This document shows, in pieces, positions 1-10,203 of a stretch of 64,000 nt of DNA (within the stretch, counting starts at the first letter, position 1; the number at the start of each line of letters is the position of its first letter). The stretch covers positions 58,842,621-58,906,620 of the forward strand of contig CM045993.1 of NCBI GenBank assembly GCA_025175895.1, read 5' to 3'. This DNA is from Wurfbainia villosa (Eukaryota > Streptophyta > Magnoliopsida > Zingiberales > Zingiberaceae). The notes under the pieces were generated by a model. The model did no database searches, was not told the origin of the DNA, and saw only the letters and a program-made list of their open reading frames with translations. Both the position numbers and the translations under genes were made by a program.

Positions 1-332
1 CACGAGGCTAGTAACTCGTACGAAGACGAGGCTTGTGACTTTATGATGTCATCCTGAAGATACTCAGCGTGGATACGGATAGAGACGATTCTAGCGATGA
101 TCGCTCCGGTTGATGCCTTTCCCGCTACACGTGATACGTCAGGTATACGTAGTATAAATTTCCTTTTATTGCAAAATTTGAATTTACAGTTATGTCTACA
201 CATGTTGTACTATGCATGCGTGTGGTGTGTGTGTTGTAATAAATTAGATTTATTATTTTTATTTCTTCTGTTGTGCACATGTTTACGAAACATATTCGAA
301 CACACACTCGCCGCGGTGTCGGAAACCAAACA
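1..332 (+). repeat. 5' LTR of element 1 (3' part only)
   Basis: This matches the last 332 bases of the LTR ending at 6704 without net length change and ends in CA just before the primer-binding site. The small reading frames here are chance frames that recur in the other LTR. Confidence 0.93.
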
Positions 333-333
333 G

Positions 334-345
334 TGGTATCAGAGC
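334..345 (+). promoter_or_regulatory. Primer-binding site of element 1 (tRNA-Met)
   Basis: TGGTATCAGAGC lies one base after the LTR end. It is complementary to the 3' end of plant initiator tRNA-Met, the usual copia minus-strand primer. Confidence 0.93.
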
Positions 346-396
346 CCAGGTTGTGTTTCGACATAATTATAAAATTATTTTGCGATAGTCATAATG

Positions 397-560
397 GTAT
401 TTATGGAAATTTTCTACTTTTGGAAAGTTAGAAGTATTTATGGAAATTTTCTACTTTTGGAAAGTTAGAAGTATTTATGGAAATTTTTAATTTTTGAAAG
501 TCTAGAAGTATTTATGGAAATCTTCTACTTTTGGAAAGTTAGAAGTATTTATGGAAATTG
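397..560 (+). repeat. 37-bp tandem repeat in element 1 leader
   Basis: About 4.5 copies of a unit that begins GTATTTATGGAAATTTTC and ends GGAAAGTTAGAA. The third copy is the most diverged. There is no coding potential. Confidence 0.9.
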
Positions 561-564
561 ATAT

Positions 565-830
565 TTTCCATAAATAAAATATTTGATTAGATTTGGAAAT
601 TTGTTTCCTAATTTAATCATGATTTGATTTGGGAAATCAAATCTTAAAATATTTTATTTCCATAAGTAGTTTTGATGATTTAGGAAATTTGTTTCCTAAA
701 TTGACTTTCCTTAATCAACACTTTCCATAAATAAAATATGTGATTAGATTTGAAAATTTGTTTCTTAATTTAATCATGATTTGATTTGGAGAATCAAATC
801 TCAAACATATTTTATTTCCATAAATATTTA
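565..830 (+). repeat. Two direct repeats with internal hairpins in element 1 leader
   Basis: About 105 bases from 565 recur from 722. Each copy starts with TTTCCATAAATAAAATAT and ends with the near inverted complement (ATATTTTATTTCCATAA), so each can form a stem of about 20 bp around ATTTAATCATGATTTGATTT. The structure is visible in the sequence; any RNA function is inference. Confidence 0.8.
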
Positions 831-1055
831 TGACATATAAGGAAATTTTGTATATGTCATAATTGTATGCCATGTAATTGCATTAGATGCATATCATTAT
901 GCCATGCGTGTCGTGACATGTAGATGTATGTCATGCCATGTAGATAATAGTTATTTGCATGCAAAGAGGATGAGACATAAAAAACCCTTACTCAATATTA
1001 AAACCTACATCTTCCATTAATATGGTTAGAACCAGAGTTCTGTTTCTTGTTTGGG

Positions 1056-1471
1056 TTGTTGGACTCTCTCCAAGCCCGGCTCGAACCCGAACATGTTCAA
1101 ACCATGGAATAGTTTAATACTAATATGGTAAGAGTCATAGGTCAATCATTAGCTTTGGTTGTTGGACTCTCTCCAAGCTGGGCTAATTGATTGAATGTAC
1201 TCTAACCATATTAAAACTATTTCTCGATTAATGGGTTGACTTTAACCTGGAGCATCGGCTTGTTGGACTCTCTCCAAGGTCGATGTGAAGGGAGGTGAAG
1301 TTGGGTGCTATGCATATGATGCATACTTGTTAATGAGTTAACAACCCGATGTATGTGTGAACATTTAATTAGTTGATAGCACATTATGATAGTTGCATAT
1401 ATGTGATATGCAATCGGTATATTTGATACCTACCATCGTAGCTATGAATGGCTTGTTGGACTCTCTCCAAG
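1056..1471 (+). repeat. Four dispersed copies of a 19-mer in element 1 leader
   Basis: TTGTTGGACTCTCTCCAAG occurs exactly at 1056, 1159, 1260 and 1453, while the sequence between copies is not conserved. The first three are spaced 103 and 101 bases apart. The motif includes a weak dyad (TTGG...CCAA). Confidence 0.9.
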
Positions 1472-1785
1472 GTTGTTCATATCTATGTTGGATATCAGCC
1501 CATTCGGAGATGGACCTACTATCTCCCGAAGTGATTTTGGGGTTTTTGAAATTCGAAAAATGAATGGGATTTATAAATGTATGTTGATGCATTTTAAAAT
1601 CATTTTCTCATATATGCTTAATTTGTATTTCAAGGTTAATTGATTGATCATGATGTCTATGAATTTACACTCTATTTTGGATTCAAATAAATTGACTGGG
1701 TCGAACTTCTTGGACTGGGTTTTGGATTCAACCTGAGAATTGTTCTCAAGGTTGAAAAGCTTGCGAATATCCTCGAAGTGCCTCT

Positions 1786-2262
1786 TCCCGCTCATCCTAG
1801 TGACAATGCAACTCCGGACCAATTATTGGCCTATCAAAAACTTGTGATTGATTCTGAAATGGTGAGTTGCATCATGCTAGCCACGATGATACCTGAGCTG
1901 CGGAAATAGCATGAGCATATGGATTCTCATACCATAATCTTTCATCTTTATGAGTTGGTTGATGAGCAAGTGAGATTTGAAAGGTTCGAAGTCTCCAAGC
2001 GCCTCTTCACCTCTGAGAAGCAAGAAGGTTCATCTGTGGTACTGCTCAACATGCTGAAGACTGTAGAGCCTTCTGAGAAGCATGAGCAGGGGACGGTGTT
2101 GTTAGTTGATTCCTCGAAGAAAGGTTCTAAGAGGGAGTCAAAGGAATAGCAGAAGGGGAAGAAAAGGGCTAAAAAAGGCAGAACCAGCTCAAAAGGGCAC
2201 TTGCCATCATTATGGCAAGGAGTGTCATTGGTGAAGAAATTACAAAATTTATCTTGAGTCCA
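1786..2262 (+). pseudogene. gag: gag remnant of element 1
   Basis: Gag forms the cytoplasmic virus-like particle. Frames here read like the copia Gag central domain, for example VSCIMLATMIPELRK followed by a TAG stop at the next codon, then FERFEVSKRLF and a KTVEPSEKHEQGTV tail. The capsid section between EGSS and LLNML is missing compared with other copia Gags, so there is an internal deletion. A degenerate zinc knuckle follows at about 2199-2240 (CHHYGKECHW pattern with a stop). A basic KKGKKRAKKG stretch precedes it. It is non-functional. Confidence 0.75.
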
Positions 2263-2934
2263 TGAAGAAGAATAAGGCATCGGATGCCCCATCTTCTTCA
2301 GATATCTTCGTTATTGATTGTCATTCTATTTCCTCAAACACTTGGGTATTGGATACTAGGTGTGGCTCACATATATGTAATGACATACATGGGCTAAGGA
2401 ATAGAAGAAGACTCATTAAGGGAGAGTCAAATTTATATGTTGGGAATGGAGCAAAGGTTGCTGCACTCGCCATCGGAACATATTTGTTGAAACTCCCTAC
2501 AGGACATGTCTTAGAACTGGACAATTGATTTTATGTTCCTTCATTGATAAAGAACATCATTTCTATTTCTTGTTTGAATAGAAATGGGTACTATTTAACT
2601 TTTAGTAACAATTGTTGTTACATAACTTTGAATGACGTTCTTTATAGGACTAGAACTTTAAGCAATGGTATTTATATGTTGGACATATCCAGTGACATTT
2701 TCAATATCGAAGCGAGTAACAAGTTTTCTCGAAAAAGATAATCAATTAGACTTCTACATGTGGCATTGTCGTCTTGGCTATGCAAGCAAGAAACGCATGT
2801 CCGAATTACACCGATGTGGAATTCTGGAATCGTTTGAATTGGATTCATACGATACATGTGAATCATGCTTAAAAGGCAAGATGACTAAGTTACCTTTTAC
2901 AAAAAAAAAGGTGAATGAGTGGGAGAGTTGCTAG
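2262..2934 (+). pseudogene. pol: Protease and pre-integrase remnant of element 1
   Basis: The aspartic protease start is seen as WVLDTRCGSH, in which the expected DTG/DSG active-site glycine is Arg. A TGA stop follows at about 2526. The next frame carries the GAG-pre-integrase zinc-binding region: a WHCRLGYASKKRMSEL histidine motif and a CESCLKGKMTKLPF cysteine pair. It then shifts frame into the integrase core near 2920. The domain order is normal for copia, and the active-site change and frame breaks make it a pseudogene. Confidence 0.85.
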
Positions 2935-3896
2935 GTCTAATACATACTGATGTATGTGGACCTATGTCAACTCAAGCTATGGGAGGCTATATCTTCTTCA
3001 TTACCTTCACCGATGATCACTCACGGTTTGGGTATGTGTTCTTGATGAAACACAAGTCTGAAGCCTTTGAAAGGTTCAAAGAATTCAGAAATGAAGTAGA
3101 GAAACAACATGATAAGAGTAATAAAATACTTCGATCGGATCGAGGTGGTGAATACTTAAGTCAAGAGTTTCTAGATTATGTTAGAGACAATGATATATTG
3201 TCTCAATGGACCACGCCATATACACCACATCATAATGGTGTATCTGAGAGGCGTAATCGGGCATTGTTGGACATGGTCAGGTCAATGATGAATCATGTGA
3301 ATCTTCCCAAGTCCTTTTGGGACTACGCGCTTCAGACGGCTGTTTACTTGTTAAACACAATGCCAACCAAGGTAGTCTCCACTACTTCATATGAGATATG
3401 GAATAGTAAGAAACCTCATGTATCTTACTTGAAGATATGGGGTTGTCCAGCTTATGTGAAGAAGGTTAGTGGGAGTGCAGTCGTGTTCCTAGTATTGTAT
3501 GTCGATGACATATTACTTATAGGAAATGATATTTCAGTCTTACAGTCAGTTAAGATTTGGTTATCCAAGACATTTTCCATGAAAGACCTAGGAGAAGCAA
3601 CCTACATCATCGGGATTAAGATCTATAGAGATAGATCGAAACGGTTGCTTGGTCTTTCGCAGTCTACATATATAGACCGAGTGCTAAAGAGGTTTAGCAT
3701 GTTGGAATCCAAGAAAGGTTTCCTACCTATTAGGCATGGGATACACCTTTCGAAGTCTATGTGTCCGTGCACAGAAGACGAGAGGATTTGCATGAGTAAG
3801 ATTCCCTATGCATCCGCAATAGGATCTATCATGTATGCTATGTTATGTACGAGGCCCGATGTATCGTATGCACTGAGTGTCACGAGCAGATACTAG
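2919..3896 (+). pseudogene. pol: Integrase core fused to the RT palm by an internal deletion
   Basis: A 325-codon open frame starts in the integrase catalytic core (HTDVCGPM, TDDHSRFGY, RSDRGGEYL, then HHNGVSERRN). At about residue 183 it jumps directly into the second half of reverse transcriptase (VVFLVLYVDDILLIGND; YVDD at 3498-3509). It continues through SKTFSMKDLGEA to the end of the RT thumb. The integrase C-terminal half and the RT fingers are gone, roughly 1 kb by comparison with element 4. The junction lies at an AAGAAG that both flanks would have carried, which fits microhomology-mediated deletion. It stays open by chance and is not a working enzyme. Confidence 0.88.
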
Positions 3897-4474
3897 TCTG
3901 ATCCAAGAATGGATCATTGGGCAACTGTTAAGACAATACTTAAGTACTTGAGAAGAACTAAGGATGTGTTCCTAATATATGGAGAAGGGGACATGGTGAT
4001 ACGCGGGTATATGGATGTCAGCTTTTAGACAGACAAGGATGATTCCAAGTCTCAGTCTGGATACGTGTTCACCTTGAATGGGTGCAGTGAGTTGGAAAAG
4101 TTCCAAACAAGGCACTGTAGCAGATTCTACCACTGAGGCAGAATACATTCGCAGCTTCGGAAGCAGCAAAGGAAGCGGTTTGGATCAAGAAGTTCGTTTA
4201 TGAACTTGATGTATTGTTGACCATTACAGATCTGGTCATCGACAACAATGGAGCAATTGCACAGGCGAAAGAGCCAAGGCCTCATCAACGATCCAAACAT
4301 GTGCTTCGCCGCTATCATCTGATTAGAGAGATCATTAGTAGGAAGGAAATACAAATCGAGAAAATCCCCACTGAAAGGAACTTAGCAGATCCTTTGACTA
4401 AGGCATTACCTCAAAGTAAGTTTGAGGGTCATGTTAGAGCTTATGGTATTGGATACCGTAGTGATTGGCATTAG
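3897..4474 (+). pseudogene. pol: RNase H remnant of element 1
   Basis: This continues the RT frame after a TAG at 3894-3896. It contains a TAG around the first RNase H aspartate region (4027), a frameshift near 4080, VADSTTEAEY-like sequence, and a last open piece ending KIPTERNLADPLTKALPQ at 4214-4474. That last peptide is the conserved C-terminal RNase H motif of copia polyproteins. A degraded end of pol. Confidence 0.85.
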
Positions 4475-4476
4475 GC

Positions 4477-4488
4477 CAAGTGGGAGTT
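4477..4488 (+). promoter_or_regulatory. Polypurine tract of element 1
   Basis: CAAGTGGGAGTT sits directly before the 3' LTR and is the plus-strand primer site. Confidence 0.85.
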
Positions 4489-6704
4489 TGTTAGTAATAT
4501 ATAAGAGATGTCCTAAGGCAATCGCCTTATGTTTGAACCATTTATATGATAAATGAAGATTCACTATTTGAGTATACATGTTTTCATGTAATTGATTAGA
4601 TCTTAAACTCATTTACTGAATGTCCACGATACGATTCACATCATGAGAGAATTTGTGATTGGATCATAACTAGTGAGTATCTCTACATGTGTAATTGCGA
4701 TGTATCAGAATTATCTCTAGTCGATGAATTGATGGATTTGGACACCATCAATTCTGTCGAGACTAGCACAAGGTATACTCCTTGGTGTATCCAAGCAGCA
4801 GATTCTCACTGGCTGGAGACATTGTGATGTCCAGAGTTAATCATGGATGCTAGTTATGGTAACTAGTTCATTGGAGTGACCAACCGTAGGACTTCATATG
4901 GTTCTCTGCATATAGATATGTCAATGATGTTTTTACTGTAGCTTAAGTGCGATGTTCCTTTGACTTGCGGTATTCAAGTCATCTTGATCATGAAGACTTA
5001 TGCTTTGACATCTTAAGCAAGCATCTCTGAGGAGATGTGGACCCGGGATGATTGGGTATAAGTCGAAATGATCGAAGGTGTTTGAATAGCCTACAAAGAA
5101 TTCACCACTCCTTGCGAGGAGATGTATACCCATGGCCTCTCGTCGGATTGTTACTAAAGTCTTTGGCCAAAGCATTACATGTTTAGAGTAAGGTACTCTT
5201 GGATACATGTGCTGTAACTAGAATCCGTAGGACGAGGACATGATACTTGGGCTAGGTGTGACGTAGTCAACCTAGTGGGGACTGACACTATAGACCATGT
5301 CCTGAACCAAGTGGGTATAAGATGAGTAAAGGGAATGGGGCACGATTCATTGTAGCTGGTTGAAGGGTTTTAGAAATAGTTCTGGATCAACCGTTGATCT
5401 TTTCAGTTAATTGGGGATCATGATGTACTACTAGGTGCCACTCATGATCATTCTATAATTAATGGTTAATTATAGATGGCCAACATAAACTGAGAACCTA
5501 TTTGGTCACACGCACAACGAGCGTAATTCGAAGTATTTAAAATAAGCTTGAGAATGAGATTCTCAGACCGAGAGAAACTAGGTTTGGTTGGACCAAACAA
5601 GGAGTGAGCATGAAATCATTTTAGTCACAATGGAAGCGTGGATGGCCCGTGTCTTATGAAGACATGATGGATGAACCAAATTGGTTTGGTTCTAATCTAA
5701 TGGTGGAGAATAAACCAAAGGGGTTTGGTTTGTTTTAAACAAATGAACCAAAGTTGGTTCGGTTCATTTTAACTTAAAATAGACCAAATTGGTTTGGTTT
5801 ATTTTAACTTAAATTAATGGAGTGGGTTAATGGGCTTTTGGATATGATCCGATAACCATTAGGAGATTTTGTTCTCTATAAAATAGGGCTTAAGGGTTTT
5901 GTGAAAACCTAATCCAAGCAATCCACAAGTTGCCGCCCACCACTCCTCTCCTCTAGTGGTCGGCGCCCAACCCTAGCCGCCGCCCAGCTTTGTGCCGCCG
6001 TCCAAGCTAGTTGTCGGCGTCCAAGCTTCAGCCGGTGATCCTCCGGTAACCCTCCGGTGATCTTCTTTGGGTCCGGCGACAAGGGGAGCGTCTAGCTTCC
6101 TTATTTGGCCGACCCTATTCCTCCACCAAAACTTTCCACTTTTTTGGACAGCTTGTTTATTTCGTGTCAGAGCGTCATTTGGACGATGTTCGGAGCTCCG
6201 ATAGCGGCTTCCTTGCCGGGGATTTGATCTCCGGTAATCCTCATAGGTGGAGGACGAAGGATTCGTCAAACGGTTGACGAATACCTCTCCGGAGAAGCGA
6301 GTTTTTGAGGACTCGTTTTGAATCCGAATTTTGATTCGGATTGTGATCTTCTCTCGATCACATCGTCTTCGACACGAGGCTAGTAACTCGTACGAAGACG
6401 AGGCTCATGACTTTGTGAAGTCATCTTGATGATACTCGGCGTGGATACGGATAGAGACGATTCTAGCGAGGATCGCTCCGGTTGATGTCTTTCCCGCTAC
6501 ACGTGATACGTCAGGTATATGTAGTATAAATTTCCTTTTATTGCAAAATTTGAATTTACGATTATGTCTACACATGTTGTACTATGCATGCGTGTGGTGT
6601 GTGTGTTGTAATAAATTAGATTTATTATTTTTATTTCTTTCGCTGTGCACATGTTTACGAAACATGTTCGAACACACACTCACCGCGGTGTCGGAAACCC
6701 AACA
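4489..6704 (+). repeat. 3' LTR of element 1 (2216 bp)
   Basis: It starts TGTTAGTAAT and ends CCCAACA. A TATA box (TATAAAAT) lies at 5877-5884, about 830 bases before the end, followed by a C-rich transcribed region. A related copy forms element 5 at 54790-56967. Short frames inside (for example on the minus strand at 4933-5208 and 5973-6269) recur as shadows in element 5 and are not genes. Confidence 0.93.
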
Positions 6705-6709
6705 GAAAC
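6705..6709 (+). repeat. Target-site duplication of element 1 (right copy)
   Basis: GAAAC. In undisturbed relatives gag reads on through GGGAAACCCAGG (element 3, 27004-27015), so element 1 landed in the element 2 gag. Confidence 0.85.
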
Positions 6710-7166
6710 CCAGGTCGATATCATTCTCCAGTCTCTACCTAGAAGTTTTGAGCAGTTTCGCCTGAACTACAACATGAACAAGAGGTTGTATTCGTTGGCA
6801 GAGCTTCTGACAGAACTCCAGGCGACAGAGGGGCTATTTCGTCAGAGTGCTCAGGTGCAAGCCATGATGACCCAAAAGGTTTCTACTTCTAAGCCGAAAG
6901 ACAAGAAGAAGAAGAAACAAGCTGAGACAAAGGCAGTGGGAGGAACTCAGGGAGGAGTGAAGAAGCCGAAAGGCAAGTGCTTCACTTGTAAGCAGACTGG
7001 ACACTGGAAGAAGGACTGGCCCAACCGCAAGCAGAACAAAGGTATATCTTTTGGTCTAGTCGTTGAAACTTGTTTAGTGGTGTTATCTACCGGCACCTGG
7101 TGTGTAGATACGGGAGCCACTGATCATGTCTGCAATACTTTACAAGGGTTCCAGGAAACCAGATGA
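6705..7166 (+). pseudogene. gag: gag C-terminus and protease of element 2
   Basis: This open frame starts inside the Gag capsid domain (DIILQSLPRSFEQF, then LYSLAELLTELQ). It passes through a basic KKKKKQ linker and the zinc knuckle at 6978-7019 (CFTCKQTGHWKKDW, whose last Cys is Trp), and enters the protease with WCVDTGATDHVCN (DTG active site intact). It ends at a TGA that is followed by CTAG. The same TGA is present at the matching position in elements 3, 4 and 6. Upstream gag is outside the window. Apart from the knuckle change this stretch is undamaged. Confidence 0.88.
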
Positions 7167-7170
7167 CTAG
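7164..7170 (+). other. Shared in-frame UGA-CUAG between protease and integrase (element 2)
   Basis: TGA followed by CTAG. The identical heptamer occurs at 27454-27460, 47956-47962 and, on the minus strand, 61802-61796. UGA followed by CUAG is a known readthrough-prone context. The alternative is a CGA-to-TGA change inherited from one founder. Confidence 0.6.
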
Positions 7171-8947
7171 CTAAAGAGGAGATTACCGTGTACTTGGGCG
7201 ATGCCACGAAGGTGGCGGTTGTTCCAGTGGGAGACATTTATTTATCTTTTGAGAAAAATAAAGTTTTGGTTCTTAAGAATTGCCTTTATGTACCTTTATT
7301 TAGAAAGAATTTAATTTTAGTTTCTAAATTGTTTATGGATGGATATTCTATTTTTTTTAATGACAGAGTTGTTATAAAAAAGAATAGGGAGATTATCTGT
7401 TCGGGTGCATTGATAGGAAATTTATATACACTAGAACCAAAAGCTCCCACGATGCAAATAGAAGTTAATAACTCGTCTTCTAATTCCAATAAGAGAAAAG
7501 AACCTTCGAAGATGAACCAAATATATCTTTGGCATCTTAGGCTTGGTCATATTAACCTGAGCATAATTCAAAGGTTGATAGCTAATGGACCTCTAGGTTC
7601 ATTAGTGGTGGAAGATTTCCCAACCTGCGAATCTTGCTTGGAGGGTAAAATAACCAAGAGGCCTTTTAAGGCCAAGGGGTATAAAGCCAAAGATGTGTTA
7701 GAATTGGTTCATTCTGATTTGTGTGGTCCTATGTCTATCCAAGCTAGAGGTGGTTTTGAGTATTTCGTCTCTTTTATAGACGATTATTCGAGATATGGAT
7801 ACATTTACTTGATGCACCGCAAGTTTGAATGCTTTGACAAGTTCAAAGAATTCAAGGCTAATGTGGAGAAACGTCAAGGTAAAAGTATCAAGACACTGCG
7901 ATCTGATCGTAGTGGTGAGTACCTCTTGCGAGAGTTTAGGAATTACTTATCAGAGGCTGGGATTCAATCCCAATTGTCTGCACCTGGCACACCCTAGCAG
8001 AATAGTGTAGTAGAGCGAAGGAATAGGACTCTTATGGAGATGGTTAGATCGATGATGAGTTATATGAGTTGCCAGATTCGTTCTAGGGATATTCTCTAGA
8101 TACATCCATGTACATTTTGAACTTGGTTCCATCTAAATCAGTGCCTTCTACTCCCACAGAATTATGGACTGGGCGAAAGCCTAGTCTAAGACATATTCGG
8201 ATATGGGGGAGTCGAACACATGTGTTGAAGGTAGATGCTGGTAAGTTGGAACCTCGCACAGAAGTGTGCATGTTCGTTGGCTATCCTAGAGGAACGAAAA
8301 ATGGTTTGTTTTATAGTCCTAGAGATCAGAGGGTGATCGTCAGCACGAACGCCAGATTTCTAGAGGAAGACTATGTCATGAACCACAAGCCCATGAGTAA
8401 GATTGTTCTAGAGGAATTGAAAGGGGAAGTCGCTTCTTCAGTACCATCGGTACAAGAGGACATACCACAAGTCACTGCACTGCGTGTCACAGAGGATACA
8501 CAGGTGATATCTCGTCGTAGTAGGAGAGTTGTGAGACAGCCTGATAGATTCATATTCTTGGGAGAATCTTCTGATTTGATCCCTAACGAACATGAACCTG
8601 ATCCCTGGACATATAACGAGGCAATCCAAGATAAAGATGCGGTATCTTGGCAAAGTGCAATGAATACTGAGATTGAATCTATGGATTCAAATCAGGTTTG
8701 GGAGCTAGTAGAACCACCCGATGGTGTAAAAACCATTGGATGCAAGTGGATCTACAAAAGAAAGAGAGGAATAGACGTGAAGGTTGAGACCTTCAAAGCG
8801 AGGCTTGTTGCAAAGGGGTATACTCAGAAAGAGGGATCGATTATGAGGAAACCCTTTCGCCGGTGGCCATGCTTAAGTCTATCCGGATTCTCTTATGCAT
8901 TGCAGCTTATATGGATTATGAGATATGGCAGATGGATGTCAAGATAG
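7167..8947 (+). pseudogene. pol: Integrase and N-terminal RT of element 2
   Basis: The frame from 7167 carries late protease, the pre-integrase motif (LWHLRLGHINLS, CESCLEGK) and the integrase core (HSDLCGP, DDYSRYGY, RSDRSGEYL with Gly to Ser beside the catalytic loop). It stops at a TAG at 7995-7997, where relatives read CAG. After a small deletion near 8060 the C-terminal integrase part resumes (LVPSKSVPSTP, WTGRKPSLRHIRIWGS). It then runs into the RT N-terminus (WKWIYKRKRG-type motif, ARLVAKGYTQKEG). A two-base loss near 8836 shifts the frame. Confidence 0.88.
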
Positions 8948-9720
8948 CTTTCCTTAATGGAAGTCTTGAGGAAAACATCTATATGAAGCAATCAGAGGGA
9001 TTCATTGCGAAGGGCAAAGAGCATCTTGTATGTAAGCTTAATCGGTCCATTTATGGATTGAAGCAAGCTTCGAGGTCTTGAAACATCCGCTTTGATGAGG
9101 TAATCCGGTCTTATGGATTTATTCAAAGTCCGGATTAGTCTTGTGTATACAAGAGATGTGACGGAAACGTAGTGGTATTTCTTATACTATACGTAGATGA
9201 CATTTTGTGAATTGGCAACAATGTCAAGGTGTTATCGGATGTAAGGGTATGGTTCTCCAAACAGTTTGACATGAAGGACTTGGGAAAAGTGGGACACATC
9301 CTTGGGATCAAGGTTATAAGGGATCGCAGGAAAAGGATGTTGTGCTTATCCCAAGCTTCATACATAGACACTATTATGGATCGTTTTAGCATGCAAAACT
9401 CCAAGGAAGGTTTTCTAGCTTTCAGGCATGGAGTTCCTTTATCTAAGGAGATGTGTCCTAGAACATTTGAGGAGATAGAGGAGATGAAGGCGGTTCCTTA
9501 TGCTTCGACAATAGGAAGCCTCATGTATGCGATGCTATGTATGAGACCAGATATCTACTTTGCCGTGGGCATGGTCAGCAGATATCAGAGTTATCCAGGG
9601 CAGGGACATTGGACTGCGGTAAAGCATATATTGAAGTACCTGAGAAGGACTAGGGATTATATGCTAGTTTACCAGGCAGACCAATTACTCCCTGTGGGTT
9701 ACACGGATTCCGACTTCTAA
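8863..9720 (+). pseudogene. pol: Reverse transcriptase of element 2
   Basis: It carries WQMDVKIAFLNGSLEE with the first catalytic Asp, LNRSIYGLKQASRS, and YVDD at 9190-9201. Stops lie at 9079-9081 (TGA where relatives have TGG), 9136-9138 (TAG), 9208-9210 (TGA just after YVDD) and 9718-9720 (TAA). The remainder, including FDMKDLGKVGHILGIK and YASTIGSLMYAMLC, is well conserved. The damage is point mutations only. Confidence 0.88.
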
Positions 9721-10169
9721 TCAGATAGGGATAACAGTAAGTCTACCTCAGATTTTGTGTTTACTTTGGGAGGTAGATCCATTGTGCGGAGGAGTGTCAA
9801 GAAGAAATGCGTAGCAGACTCCACCATGGAAGCTAAGTATGTGGCAGCCTCTGAGGTGGCCAAAGAAGTTGTGTGGCTCAGGAACTTCTTGATGGACTTG
9901 GATGTGATTCCTGGTTTGCCCAGAACTATCACAATTTATTGTGATAATAGTGGTGCAATTGCAAACTCGAAGGAACCACGAGCCCATAAGGCAAGTAAAC
10001 ACATAGAGCGCAAGTACCACTTGATATGAGAAATCGTAAAGAGAGGAGAAGTTGTTGTGGCCAAGAATGCATCGCAGGATAACCTGGCAGATCCTTTCAC
10101 TAAGGCCCTTCCGGCGAGAGCCTTTGATAGGCATGTGGAGGGAATGGGAATCAGATGTATGACAGTTTG
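9721..10169 (+). pseudogene. pol: RNase H of element 2
   Basis: It shows ADSTMEAKYVAASE, IYCDNSGAIANSKEP, KHIERKYHLI and a final ADPFTKALPARAFD. A TGA at 10027-10029 replaces an Arg codon within LIREI, and a one-base shift is likely near 10066. It is the C-terminal domain of the copia polyprotein, followed by 34 bases and the polypurine tract. Confidence 0.85.
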
Positions 10170-10203
10170 AGGACAGCATAGTCTTTTAGTATAAGTGGGA
10201 GAT

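Larger units (their letters stand above)
346..1780 (+). other. Long untranslated leader of element 1
   Basis: About 1.4 kb lies between the primer site and the first recognisable gag residues, with no convincing ORF. It is AT-rich and holds a 37-bp tandem repeat, a pair of direct repeats that can each fold into a hairpin, and four dispersed copies of a 19-mer, all listed separately. It is probably the RNA leader (packaging and translation control), possibly with lost gag sequence. That role is inference. Confidence 0.6.
1..6704 (+). mobile_element. Element 1: Ty1/copia LTR retrotransposon, family A (5' end cut by window)
   Basis: The first 332 bases match 6373-6704 base for base in register, giving the 3' part of the 5' LTR and a complete 3' LTR. 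A tRNA-Met primer site follows the left LTR and a polypurine tract precedes the right one. The internal region holds decayed gag, protease, integrase, RT and RNase H in copia order. The element sits inside the gag of element 2: GAAAC at 6705-6709 is the target duplication, and the uninterrupted site is visible in element 3 at 27006-27010. By eye the two LTR pieces differ at roughly 5% of positions. It is defective through gag and pol deletions. Confidence 0.95.

Noticed and set aside
334..345. tRNA genes suggested by the TGGTATCAGAGC matches
   Set aside because: These are 12-18 base primer-binding sites complementary to a tRNA end, with no cloverleaf around them.
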